From assembly GCF_027622855.1 (NCBI RefSeq), contig NZ_JAPZVR010000003.1:103092-167091 (forward strand): a DNA stretch of 64,000 nt, given 5' to 3'. This document shows, in pieces, positions 31,758-39,159 of this stretch. The notes below the pieces were generated by a model. It did not search any database. It had not been told where the DNA came from and worked only from the letters and a program-made list of their open reading frames with translations. The position numbers were made by a program, and so were the translations under genes. This DNA is from Glycomyces algeriensis. GTDB lineage: Bacteria > Actinomycetota > Actinomycetes > Mycobacteriales > Micromonosporaceae. The first letter of the stretch is position 1. Each line of letters begins with the position of its first letter.

Positions 31758-32303
31758 ATGGAAACCTTCACCGCCCCCGACAAGATGAGCGCCGACATGC
31801 GCCGCAACGGCGTCACGATCTGCGCGTTCTTCGGTCTCGGCTGGTTCATCGGCGGCGCCGGCGTCCTCGGCGCCGGCGCCCCCTACTGGATCGGCCTCGC
31901 CCTGGCCGTCGCCATCAGCGTCGGCCTCGTCGTCGCGGTCCCCCGCATCGCCACGGAGCGCGGACGCCCGCGCGAACTGCCGAAGGACTGGGGCCGCCGC
32001 TACGGCATCTGGATCGCCTTCGAGGTCGTGCTCATCGTCGCGGCGATCGCGGTGTTCAATGCCCTCGACCTCACCGACTTCCTGCCGGGCACCATCGCAG
32101 TGATCGTCGGCGCGCACTTCCTGCCGCTCGCGCCCGCCTTCGACGAACCGAAGTACCGCTGGACCGGGTACGCCATGATCGTCGCCGGACTCGCGGGCAT
32201 CGGTGCGGGCCTCGCCGACGCCGTCGTCGGCGGCGCGGTCGCCGGATTCGGTTCCGCCGTAGCCCTCTGGGCCACGGGCGCGGCCGTTCTCAAGCGCGGC
32301 TGA
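31758..32303 (+). CDS. Small integral membrane protein, unknown function
   Basis: A 181-residue protein with about six hydrophobic segments in three pairs (roughly 19-60, 82-115 and 125-175), rich in Gly/Ala. A short polar loop, PRIATERGRPRELPKDWGRRYG, contains the positive residues that would face the cytosol. No recognised domain. The ATG at 31758 lies 4 bp after the preceding stop (31753), so it probably belongs to the same transcript as the TetR-hydrolase pair. Longer upstream versions would overlap the hydrolase. Confidence 0.75.
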   Translation: METFTAPDKMSADMRRNGVTICAFFGLGWFIGGAGVLGAGAPYWIGLALAVAISVGLVVAVPRIATERGRPRELPKDWGRRYGIWIAFEVVLIVAAIAVFNALDLTDFLPGTIAVIVGAHFLPLAPAFDEPKYRWTGYAMIVAGLAGIGAGLADAVVGGAVAGFGSAVALWATGAAVLKRG

Positions 32304-32354
32304 CCGGGCGCCGCCGCGATACAGTCGGGCGCATCGCGGCGGACGGAGATCGAC

Positions 32355-33332
32355 ATGGCGGCACCGAACTCATGGCAGACCCGCGCACGCGGATCCCTGC
32401 TCCTCGCCGCCTGCGCTGACGCGCTCGGATCCGTCTTCGAGGGCCAGCGCGGCCTCGACCCCGAGCGCGTCGCCGAGGCGGTCGACCATGTCGCCTCCTC
32501 GCTGTGCTGGACGGACGACACCGCGCAGACGCTCGTCCTCGCCGAGCACCTCGCCGCCCACGGCGGCCGGATCGAATCCGACGCGCTCGCCGCCGGCTTC
32601 GCCGATGCGTGGTCGGCCGAGCCCTGGCGCGGCTACGGACACGGTGCAGTGCAGATGCTCGCGCAGATCAACGACGGCACGCCGTGGCGGGAGGCCGCGC
32701 AGTCGGCCTTCGGCGGCTCCGGTTCCCTCGGCAACGGCGCGGCCATGCGCGCTGCGCCGGTCGGCCTCGTCCCGGGCTGCAGCCTCGACGAGGTGGCCGT
32801 TGCGGCGACCGCATCGGCCGGCGTCTCGCACGTCCACCCGGAAGGCATTGACGGCGCGGTAGCGCAGGCCCTCGCGGTCGCCATCGCCGCCCGCACTCCC
32901 AAAGACCAAGGCCTCCAAGTGAACGAGGTGATCGAGGCGATCGCCGCGCGAACCGGGGCAGTGTTCGCCGCCGAGCTGCGGGCGGTCCCGGCGCTCCTCG
33001 CCGGACCGGCTGCGGCCATCAGCGACCGCTACCGGTGCGATGCGACCGCGCTGGGTGCAGTCCCGCCCGCGATCGCGGTGTTCCTGCGCCACCCGGACGA
33101 CCCGGTGGCGCTCGTCAAGGAGGCGATCGGGCTCGGCGGCGACACCGACACCATCGCCGCGATGGCCGCCGCGATCTGCGGGGCGCACTGCGGTGAGGCC
33201 GCCGTCCCCCAGCCGTGGTCGGCCGCGCTCGAGCAGGCGGCGCGGGTGCGCGCCGCCGCCGACGGCCTGACGCGTTCGGGCGACGCGGCGCAGCGCCGGT
33301 GCGAGTATGGATCGGAGACCAACGGCTACTGA
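32355..33332 (+). CDS. ADP-ribosylglycohydrolase family protein
   Basis: A 325-residue protein of the DraG/ARH family, which cleaves ADP-ribose from modified proteins or small molecules using two Mg2+ ions. The metal-binding motifs are present: CWTDDTAQT (about residues 51-59) and GGDTDTIAAM (about 259-268), as is GNGAAMRAAPVG (about 127-138). The arrangement matches the ADP-ribosyl-glycohydrolase all-helical fold. It is cytosolic. GGACGGAGATC precedes the ATG. It is followed 17 bp later by a DinB-like gene, and the NAD-consuming sirtuin and NrtR regulator are close by on the other strand, making an ADP-ribose/NAD theme plausible. Confidence 0.9.
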   Translation: MAAPNSWQTRARGSLLLAACADALGSVFEGQRGLDPERVAEAVDHVASSLCWTDDTAQTLVLAEHLAAHGGRIESDALAAGFADAWSAEPWRGYGHGAVQMLAQINDGTPWREAAQSAFGGSGSLGNGAAMRAAPVGLVPGCSLDEVAVAATASAGVSHVHPEGIDGAVAQALAVAIAARTPKDQGLQVNEVIEAIAARTGAVFAAELRAVPALLAGPAAAISDRYRCDATALGAVPPAIAVFLRHPDDPVALVKEAIGLGGDTDTIAAMAAAICGAHCGEAAVPQPWSAALEQAARVRAAADGLTRSGDAAQRRCEYGSETNGY

Positions 33333-33349
33333 TGAAGACAGGAGTGCTC

Positions 33350-33859
33350 ATGGAAGTCAACGGAGTCTTCGCTGACGCGTTCTCTCGGGTGCAGGAGGAG
33401 GTGCATGCGGTCCTGCACGACCTCTCGCAGGAGGATCTGGACGCGCGGCCGCGTCCCGGTGCGAACTCGATCGGGTGGCTCGTGTGGCACATCGCGCGGA
33501 TCCAGGACGACCACGTCGCTGACGCGGCCGGGCGCGAGCAGACCTGGATCGCCGACGGCTGGCACGCCCGGTTCGGGCTGGAGCTCGAGCCGCGCGACGT
33601 CGGGTACGGGCACTCGCGCGAACAGGCGGAGCGGGTCACCGGCGTCAAGGCGACCGAGCTGCGGGCGTACTACGACGCGGTGCACGAGGCGACCCTCGGG
33701 TACGTCGAGACGCTCTCGGCCGCCGATCTCGACCGGGTCGTGGACAAGCGCTGGGACCCGGAGGTGACGCTCGGGGTGCGGCTGGTGAGCGTCGTCAACG
33801 ACAACCAGCAGCACACGGGCCAGGCCGCGTACGTGCGCGGTCTGCTCGAACCGCGCTGA
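33350..33859 (+). CDS. DinB-like (DUF664) protein
   Basis: A 169-residue four-helix-bundle protein. The metal triad of the DinB/YfiT superfamily is visible as His residues in LVWHIARIQDDHV and DNQQHTGQAAYVRG. GANSIGWLVWHIARIQDDH is characteristic of the DUF664 branch, which includes mycothiol- or bacillithiol-dependent S-transferase-like enzymes; the precise role is unknown. ACAGGAG lies upstream of the ATG at 33350; a possible ATG at 33332 has no ribosome site. It is likely cotranscribed with the ADP-ribosylglycohydrolase gene. Confidence 0.87.
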   Translation: MEVNGVFADAFSRVQEEVHAVLHDLSQEDLDARPRPGANSIGWLVWHIARIQDDHVADAAGREQTWIADGWHARFGLELEPRDVGYGHSREQAERVTGVKATELRAYYDAVHEATLGYVETLSAADLDRVVDKRWDPEVTLGVRLVSVVNDNQQHTGQAAYVRGLLEPR

Positions 33860-33862
33860 GCC

Positions 33863-34624
33863 TCAGGCGGACACGCCGAGCAGCAGGGGCAGGGCCTCGC
33901 CGATGGGCTCCCGCAGGACCGCGTCGGCGACCTCGTCGTACGGGGTCGGTTCGGCGTTGAGGATGACGAGCCGGGCGCCGTGGGCCAGCGCGTAGTCGCA
34001 GAGCCCGGCGGCCGGGTAGACCCCGAGCGAGGTGCCGACGGCGGCGAACAGGTCGGCTTCGCGCGTGGCGTCGGCGGCGGCTTCGAGGACGTCGCCGTCG
34101 AGCTGCTGGCCGAACGAGACGGTGGCAGATTTGAGGATGCCGCCGCAGGCGGGGCAGGGCGGATCGGTCTCGCCCGCTTCGAGTCGGGGCAGGACGTCGG
34201 TCATGGGCATCCGGTCGCCGCAAGCGAGGCAGGCGGCGTCGCGGGCGGTCCCGTGGATCTCGATGACACTGGCGGGGTCGGAGCCGGCGGCCTGGTGGAG
34301 GCCGTCGGTGTTCTGGGTGATGACGGCCCGCAACCGGCCGGTCCGCTCGAACTCGGCCAGGGCCCGGTGCGCGGTGTTCGGCTGCGCGGTCCACAGCGGA
34401 CTGACCCGCCGGGCGGCCCATGCCTGGCGCCGCACTTCGGGGTCGGCGAGGTAGTTGTCGATGGTGAACATCTTCTCGGCGGCGGGGTTCTTGGTCCACA
34501 CCCCTTGCGGGCCCCGGAAGTCCGGGATCCCGGAGTCGGTCGAGACGCCGGCGCCGGTGAGGACCGTGATCGAGGAGGCCTCACCGAACCAGCGGGCCAC
34601 CTCGGTGGCGGAAGTCGTACTCAT
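33863..34624 (-). CDS. Sir2-family NAD-dependent protein deacylase
   Basis: A 253-residue sirtuin. The NAD-binding motifs TGAGVSTDSGIPDFRG (about residues 23-38) and TQNTDGLHQAAG are intact, with catalytic His in EIHGTARDA (about residue 122). A zinc site is formed by CLAC and CPAC (about 131-134 and 155-158). Further NAD contacts are in AVGTSLGVYPAAG and ILNAEPTPYD. It removes acyl groups from lysines, releasing nicotinamide and O-acyl-ADP-ribose. It is convergent with the DinB-like gene (3-bp gap) and lies next to the NrtR-like regulator of NAD metabolism on the same strand. The start is ATG at 34624. Confidence 0.93.
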   Translation of the reverse strand: MSTTSATEVARWFGEASSITVLTGAGVSTDSGIPDFRGPQGVWTKNPAAEKMFTIDNYLADPEVRRQAWAARRVSPLWTAQPNTAHRALAEFERTGRLRAVITQNTDGLHQAAGSDPASVIEIHGTARDAACLACGDRMPMTDVLPRLEAGETDPPCPACGGILKSATVSFGQQLDGDVLEAAADATREADLFAAVGTSLGVYPAAGLCDYALAHGARLVILNAEPTPYDEVADAVLREPIGEALPLLLGVSA

Positions 34625-34668
34625 CCAACGGAACGTACCGCAGGCCTCGGGAGCCTGACGTGACGGTC

Positions 34669-35349
34669 TCAGCTGCTTGAATTCCGGCGGAGGATCGGGG
34701 GGTTGAGGAGGGTGGCGTCGCCGCGGCGGTAGAGGCGGGCGGGGCGGCCCGGTTCTCCCTCTGTCGAGCGGCCGGTGGGTTCGACGAAGCCGGGCGTGGT
34801 GGTGGCTTTGCGGTGGAAGTTGCGGGGGTCGAGCTGCTCGCCCCAGACCGCTTCGTAGACCTGGCGGAGGGCGGCGATGGTGAACTCGGGCGGGCAGAAG
34901 GCCGTGGCGAGGGGGGTGTACTCCAGTTTGGAACGGGCGCGTTCAACGCCGTCGGCGAGGATGCGGTCGTGGTCGAACGCGAGGCCGTGGCGGCCGACCG
35001 GGAGCCAGGCGGCCTCGGCCGCGTCGGTTCCCGCTGTGGGCGTGGGCAGGTCGGGCAGGAGCGCGAGGTAGGCGACCGTGACGACGCGGCCGCGCGGGTC
35101 GCGGTCGGGCGCCCCGTAGCTGCCGAGCTGCTCGAGGTGGCCGCCCGGGCCGTCGAGGCCGGTCTCCTCCCCCAGTTCGCGGCGGGCCGCGGCGGTCAGG
35201 TCCTCGTCGGCGAGGACGAAGCCGCCGGGCAGGGCCCAGCGGCCGAGGTGGGGCTCGAGGCCCCGCTGTACGAGGAGCGCGTGCAACTCGCCTTCGCGGA
35301 CTGTGAGGACCACGAGGTCGACAGTGACGGCGAACACCGGATAACTCAT
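34669..35349 (-). CDS. NrtR-like regulator (Nudix domain plus winged helix)
   Basis: A 226-residue protein with an N-terminal Nudix domain (about 5-135) and a C-terminal winged helix (about 145-215), the layout of NrtR, the Nudix-related repressor of NAD metabolism, which binds ADP-ribose. The Nudix box is complete: Gly, five residues, Glu, seven residues, then REL-GEE-T-GL. So hydrolase activity on ADP-ribose may be retained, whereas many NrtR proteins have lost it. The HTH part contains KLEYTPLATAFCPPEFTIAALRQVYEAVWG and FHRKATT. The ATG at 35349 with AAGGTGG upstream is preferred over GTG at 35358. The start codon overlaps a 21-bp palindrome, and a second copy lies at the SPFH promoter. 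Confidence 0.87.
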   Translation of the reverse strand: MSYPVFAVTVDLVVLTVREGELHALLVQRGLEPHLGRWALPGGFVLADEDLTAAARRELGEETGLDGPGGHLEQLGSYGAPDRDPRGRVVTVAYLALLPDLPTPTAGTDAAEAAWLPVGRHGLAFDHDRILADGVERARSKLEYTPLATAFCPPEFTIAALRQVYEAVWGEQLDPRNFHRKATTTPGFVEPTGRSTEGEPGRPARLYRRGDATLLNPPILRRNSSS

Positions 35350-35403
35350 TATCACCACCTTGACGATAACCTAGCACATCGATTATCGTCATGGTGACGA
35401 GAA
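35349..35403. promoter_or_regulatory. Two 21-bp palindromic operators between NrtR-like and SPFH genes
   Basis: Site 1 (35349-35369) has arms TTATCACCA and TGACGATAA; site 2 (35383-35403) has arms TTATCGTCA and TGACGAGAA. Both are 9-3-9 palindromes with centres 34 bp apart. A plus-strand promoter, TTGACG (35360-35365), 17-bp spacer, TTATCG (35383-35388), lies across them, so the -35 is in site 1 and the -10 in site 2. Site 1 also covers the start codon of the NrtR-like gene. Binding would therefore repress the SPFH operon and the regulator. Confidence 0.72.
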
Positions 35404-35420
35404 AAAAGGAGGCCCTCCCG

Positions 35421-36422
35421 ATGGCCGATGTCAGCAAACTCCTGTTCCTGCGCCACCTGCGCGGCACCCCCACCGTCTGGACCCGGTTCCAGAAGCGCGG
35501 CCGCACTGTCGGCCAGGGCACCAGCCAGTCCTTCTGGTACCGCCCGCTGGTCGCCGTGCTCTCGGAAGTGCCGGTCGACGACCGCGAGCTGCCCCTGATG
35601 TTCCACGCCCGCACCGCCGACTTCGCCGACGTCACCGTGCAGGCCACGGTCACCTACCGGATCGACGACCCCGCCCTCGCGGCCACGCGCCTCGACTTCT
35701 CGATCGACCCGTACCGCGGCAAGGCCCGCGCCCGGCCGCTCGACCAGGTCGCGACCCTCCTCACCGAGCTCGCCCAGCAGCCCGCGATCGACCTGCTCGC
35801 CCGCTTGCCGCTGGCCGAGGCCCTCACCAGCGCGGTCCCGCAGCTGCGCGAGGACGTCGCTGCGGCGCTCGCCGAGGAGGCGCGGCTCGCGGACATCGGT
35901 GTGGCCGTCGTCAGCGCCCGTGTCGTCTCGGTCCGGCCCGAGCCGGAACTGGAGCGCTCGCTGCAGACCCCCACTCGCGAAGCGGTGCAACAGGACGCGG
36001 ACAAGGCCACGTACTCGCGGCGGGCCCAGGCCGTCGAGCGCGAGCGGGCCATCGCCGAGAACGAGCTGCAGAACAAGATCGAGCTCGCCCGGCGCGAACA
36101 ACAACTGGTCGAGCAGAAGGGCGCCAACAACCAGCGCCAGGCCGAGCTGGCCGCGTCGGCCGCCCTCGCCGCGGCCCAGGGCGAGGCGGAGCGCGAACGC
36201 ACCCTCGCGGCGGCCCACGCCGACAAGATCCGGGTCGTGGGCGCGGCCGAGGCCGAAGCCGAGACGGCCCGCCTGGCCGCGTACCGCGACCTGCCGCCCT
36301 CGGTCATGCAAGGGCTCGCACTGCGCGAACTCGCGGGTCAGCTGCCGGAGATCGGCCAGATCACGATCACTCCGGATCTGCTGACCGGCGCCATTTCGCG
36401 GCTCGCCGACGGTTCGCGATGA
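35421..36422 (+). CDS. SPFH/band-7 domain protein
   Basis: A 333-residue SPFH (stomatin/prohibitin/flotillin-like) protein. The SPFH domain covers about residues 20-200, including ARTADFADVTVQATVTYRIDDP. A long Glu/Ala/Arg-rich coiled-coil region follows (about 200-295; ERERAIAENELQNKIELARREQQLVEQKG). No N-terminal membrane helix is visible, unlike typical stomatins, so it may assemble as a cytosolic ring or bind membranes through partners. AAAAAAGGAGG lies 9 bp before the ATG at 35421. The next gene, for a NAD-kinase-like protein, overlaps its stop by 4 bp, so the two are made together under the NrtR-like operators. SPFH proteins scaffold enzymes; here perhaps a nucleotide kinase. Confidence 0.85.
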   Translation: MADVSKLLFLRHLRGTPTVWTRFQKRGRTVGQGTSQSFWYRPLVAVLSEVPVDDRELPLMFHARTADFADVTVQATVTYRIDDPALAATRLDFSIDPYRGKARARPLDQVATLLTELAQQPAIDLLARLPLAEALTSAVPQLREDVAAALAEEARLADIGVAVVSARVVSVRPEPELERSLQTPTREAVQQDADKATYSRRAQAVERERAIAENELQNKIELARREQQLVEQKGANNQRQAELAASAALAAAQGEAERERTLAAAHADKIRVVGAAEAEAETARLAAYRDLPPSVMQGLALRELAGQLPEIGQITITPDLLTGAISRLADGSR

Positions 36423-37324
36423 GCGCGACCCTCGCACCCCGGGTGGTGGTCGTGAGCCGCCGCAGCGAGCTGGACGAACTGCTCGTCCGGCACGGCACGC
36501 GAGCCGCGGCCGAGCACTTCCTGCGCCAGCGCGGCCGAGACCTGGACGAGGTCGCGGCAAGGCACGAGGCGCTGGAGGCGGCGCTCACGGCCGTCGACGC
36601 GGCGGTCCCGGCCGACTGGCGCCGGGGCCGGGTGGACCGGGAGGACCTGCCGCGGTTCCTGTTCGGACCCGAGGACATCGTGGTGGCCGTCGGGCAGGAC
36701 GGGCTCGTCGCGAACCTCGCGAAGTACCTGGCGGGCCAGCCGGTGGTGGGCGTCGACCCGGAGCCGGGGAGGAACCCGGGGGTACTGATCCGGTTCCACG
36801 CCAAGGCGATCGGTGCGGCACTCAAGGCCGTGGCCGCCGAGGCGGCGCCGATCCGGCGGCTCACGATGGTCGCCGCGCGGCTCGACGACGGCCAGGAGCT
36901 GGCCGGGCTCAACGAGGTGTACGCGGGCCACGGCACGCACCAGTCGGCGCGGTACCGGCTGATCGGGGCGGACGGGCGCGGCGAGCGCCAGTCCTCGTCG
37001 GGCGTGCTCATCGGCACGGGCACCGGGGCGACCGGCTGGTCCGCGTCGATCGCGGCCGACCGGGGCCTCAGCGGGGCGCTCCCCGAGCCTGAGGCGCGGT
37101 CGCTGTCGTGGTTCGTCAGGGAGGCCTGGCCGTCGCCCGCGACCGGCGCGACCCTGACCGCGGGCCGCTTGAACGTGGGCGAGGAGCTGCGGCTGGTGTG
37201 CGAGAGCGAGCGGCTCGTGGTCTTCGCTGACGGCGTCGAGTCCGACCACCTCACGGTCACGTGGGGCCAGCAGATCACGATCGGCCTGGCGGACCGCCAC
37301 CTCCACCTGGTGGTCCCCGGATAG
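36419..37324 (+). CDS. NAD kinase-like protein
   Basis: A 301-residue protein related to NAD kinase (PfkA-like nucleotide-binding fold). It has an ATP-side loop AVGQDGLVANLAKYLAGQPVVGVDPEP (about residues 90-116), NEVYAGHGTHQSARY (about 161-175) and SSGVLIGTGTGATGW (about 193-207), which correspond to the GGDGT, NE and TPTGSTAY-type motifs of NAD kinases. The first motif is changed: GQDGL in place of GGDGT. Activity may be altered or the substrate different. The N-terminus (about 1-60) is an extra helical region. It overlaps the SPFH gene as ATGA and ends before a very strong hairpin. A role in NADP supply linked to SPFH scaffolding is inferred from operon structure. Confidence 0.8.
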   Translation: MSATLAPRVVVVSRRSELDELLVRHGTRAAAEHFLRQRGRDLDEVAARHEALEAALTAVDAAVPADWRRGRVDREDLPRFLFGPEDIVVAVGQDGLVANLAKYLAGQPVVGVDPEPGRNPGVLIRFHAKAIGAALKAVAAEAAPIRRLTMVAARLDDGQELAGLNEVYAGHGTHQSARYRLIGADGRGERQSSSGVLIGTGTGATGWSASIAADRGLSGALPEPEARSLSWFVREAWPSPATGATLTAGRLNVGEELRLVCESERLVVFADGVESDHLTVTWGQQITIGLADRHLHLVVPG

Positions 37325-37328
37325 CAGC

Positions 37329-37369
37329 GGAACGCCGTGCCGCCGAACGATTCGGCGGCGCGGCGTTCC
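37329..37369. terminator. Bidirectional terminator after the NAD-kinase-like gene
   Basis: A 19-bp stem with a single T-G wobble (arms begin GGAACGCCG and end CGGCGTTCC) and a CGA loop. It lies between the stop of the SPFH/NAD-kinase operon (37324) and the intended stop of the convergent hydrolase (37385). Confidence 0.88.
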
Positions 37370-37384
37370 CGTTGCGTCCCTTCG

Positions 37385-38298
37385 CTATGCGGCGGCGCGG
37401 TCGCAGACGTCGCGGATCGCTGGACCACGGCGTCGGCGCGTTCGGCGATCAGGCGGGAGTGGTCGGTGTCGGTGAGGAGTCGCTGCTCGCCGTTCGAGAC
37501 CGAGGCGGCGAGGTGCGCGTCGAGGCGGGTCTTGCCGTCGTGGATCTCCTGCAGCGCCTCCTCGGACATGAGCGCCTGCTGGCCCGGGTCGACGCCGAGC
37601 GGGGTCAGCGCGATCACCGGCACGTCCGGCAGGCCCGGCCCGGCCAGCAGCTCCTCGGCGAGGGGCACCAGGGCGCCGCGCTCGGCCATGCCGACGTCGA
37701 TCCACGTGTCGCTCACGTGGTAGTCGACGACCGCCTCCCGGACGTCCGCGGGGAAGTCGGCGAACATCGCGGACACCATGTCCCGCATGAAGGGCAGCGC
37801 GCCCTCGAGCTGCTCGCGCGTCGGCGCGATCGCCTCGCCGGCGGCGAGGTCGGAACCGGCGGGCATGAACTCGTCCCAGTTGCGGTGGAACGCGTCGAGC
37901 CAGACCAGCCCGGCCACCTCGTCGGGGAAGAGCTGCGCGAACCGGTAGGCGTACGCGCCGCCCAGGGAGTGCGGCACGAGGACGTACGGGCCGGGGATCC
38001 CCTGGGCGCGCAGGAGTTCCCGGAGTTCGACGGCGACCGCTTCGGCGGTGCGGGGCAGCGGCATCGGGTCGCTGAAGCCCGAGCCGCCGCGGTCGTAGAC
38101 GACGGCGGTGGTGAACTCGGCGGCCGCCTGCTGGAGGCCGTAGTAGTCGAGCCCGATCGCGCTGGCGCCGGGCAGGAACACGACGGCGGGGCCGCCGCTG
38201 CCGGCGCGGTGCACGAAGAGGCGGCGGCCGTCGATCTCCTGGTAGCCGCCGAGCGGCGCGGTGGCGGACTGGGCTGCGGAGGTGCGGTGCTCGTTCAT
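37385..38298 (-). pseudogene. Alpha/beta hydrolase with a C-terminal frameshift
   Basis: An alpha/beta hydrolase of about 304 residues if repaired. RLFVHRAGSGGPAVVFLPGASAIGLDYYG gives the oxyanion loop, VYDRGGSGFSD follows, and the nucleophile elbow is VPHSLGGAYAYRFA (Ser). WLDAFHRNWDEF and DTDHSRLIAERA (late His) complete the fold. After DAVVQ the frame shifts: one base is missing near 37418-37422, and the natural end, AIRDVCDRAAA with TAG at 37385, is in the next frame. In the given frame translation would continue antisense through the NAD-kinase-like gene to 36367. Only the last 11 residues are affected, so this may be a sequencing error, a recent mutation, or an active variant. Confidence 0.8.
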
Positions 38299-38397
38299 GT
38301 CGGCAACTATGGGCGGCGGGTCTTGCGCCGGCCTTGCACGGACCTGTCGCGGGTGCCGGGGTGGCGGACAGGCGGCGCATGGGGAATCGTTGCGGGC

Positions 38398-39156
38398 ATG
38401 ACGAACCCGACCGACATTCCTGTCCTGCCGGCCGACGCGCCCCGGCTCCAGGCCCGCAACTCCGCCGCGTTCTGGGCCGCGACCGGCCGCTCGCGCGGGC
38501 ACGAGGTGATCCGGCGCCGCGGCTTCCTCGCCGTCGCGGGCGACCAGCGCGCCGGCCTGCGCGTGCTCATCCAGGAACCGGACCTCACGTCAGAGGAGTT
38601 GGCGGAGCTGGCCGACCTCGCACGCGGGGCCGCGGGCCCAGTCGACATGGAGGACCCGTTCAGCGCCACGCCGCTCGGGCACTTGGGCATGGGCTCGTGG
38701 CAGATGCCGGTCATGCTGCGCCCGCCCGGTGACGTCGAGGCCCCGGCCGTGCCGGTGCAGCGGGTGCGCACCGAGGCGGATCTGCGCGGTGCGGAGCGGG
38801 CCGTCATCGAGAGCTTCGGCCTGGACCGCTTCGAGCCCTACCGGCCCGGCGAGATGTTCCCGGCGGCGCTGCTCGAGGAGCCGGGGGTCGCGCTCTTCGT
38901 CGCCTGGGTTGACGGCGAGGTCGCCGGTGCGTGCGTCACCGTGGCCGCCAACGGGTTCGGCAGCCACTACTGGGTCGGCACCACCGAGGCCGCCCGCTCG
39001 CGCGGCATCGGCCGCGCCGTCATGCTCGGCTCGCTCGGGCCCCTCGCGCAGGTCCCGGTCACGCTCACCGCCTCGAAACTCGGCGTGCCCCTGTACGAGA
39101 AGCTCGGCTTCGCCGTGGCGGCCCCGTCGACCTGGTGGTCCTCGAACCGGGCCTGA
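38398..39156 (+). CDS. GNAT-family N-acetyltransferase
   Basis: A 252-residue acetyltransferase with an N-terminal extension of about 110 residues (IRRRGFLAVAGDQRAGLRVLI...) and a GNAT domain (about 115-245). The acetyl-CoA loop is TTEAARSRGIGRAVMLGSL, corresponding to motif A (Q/RxxGxG/A), and the domain ends YEKLGFAVAAPSTWW. The two-part layout resembles actinobacterial GNATs with a duplicated, degenerate N-terminal half. Target unknown. The ATG at 38398 has no strong ribosome site. It is convergent with the deaminase-like gene, with only a 3-bp gap. Confidence 0.82.
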   Translation: MTNPTDIPVLPADAPRLQARNSAAFWAATGRSRGHEVIRRRGFLAVAGDQRAGLRVLIQEPDLTSEELAELADLARGAAGPVDMEDPFSATPLGHLGMGSWQMPVMLRPPGDVEAPAVPVQRVRTEADLRGAERAVIESFGLDRFEPYRPGEMFPAALLEEPGVALFVAWVDGEVAGACVTVAANGFGSHYWVGTTEAARSRGIGRAVMLGSLGPLAQVPVTLTASKLGVPLYEKLGFAVAAPSTWWSSNRA

Positions 39157-39159
39157 TCC

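Noticed and set aside
36367-37384. C-terminal extension of the alpha/beta hydrolase
   Set aside because: It is antisense to the NAD-kinase-like gene and arises from the frameshift near 37420.
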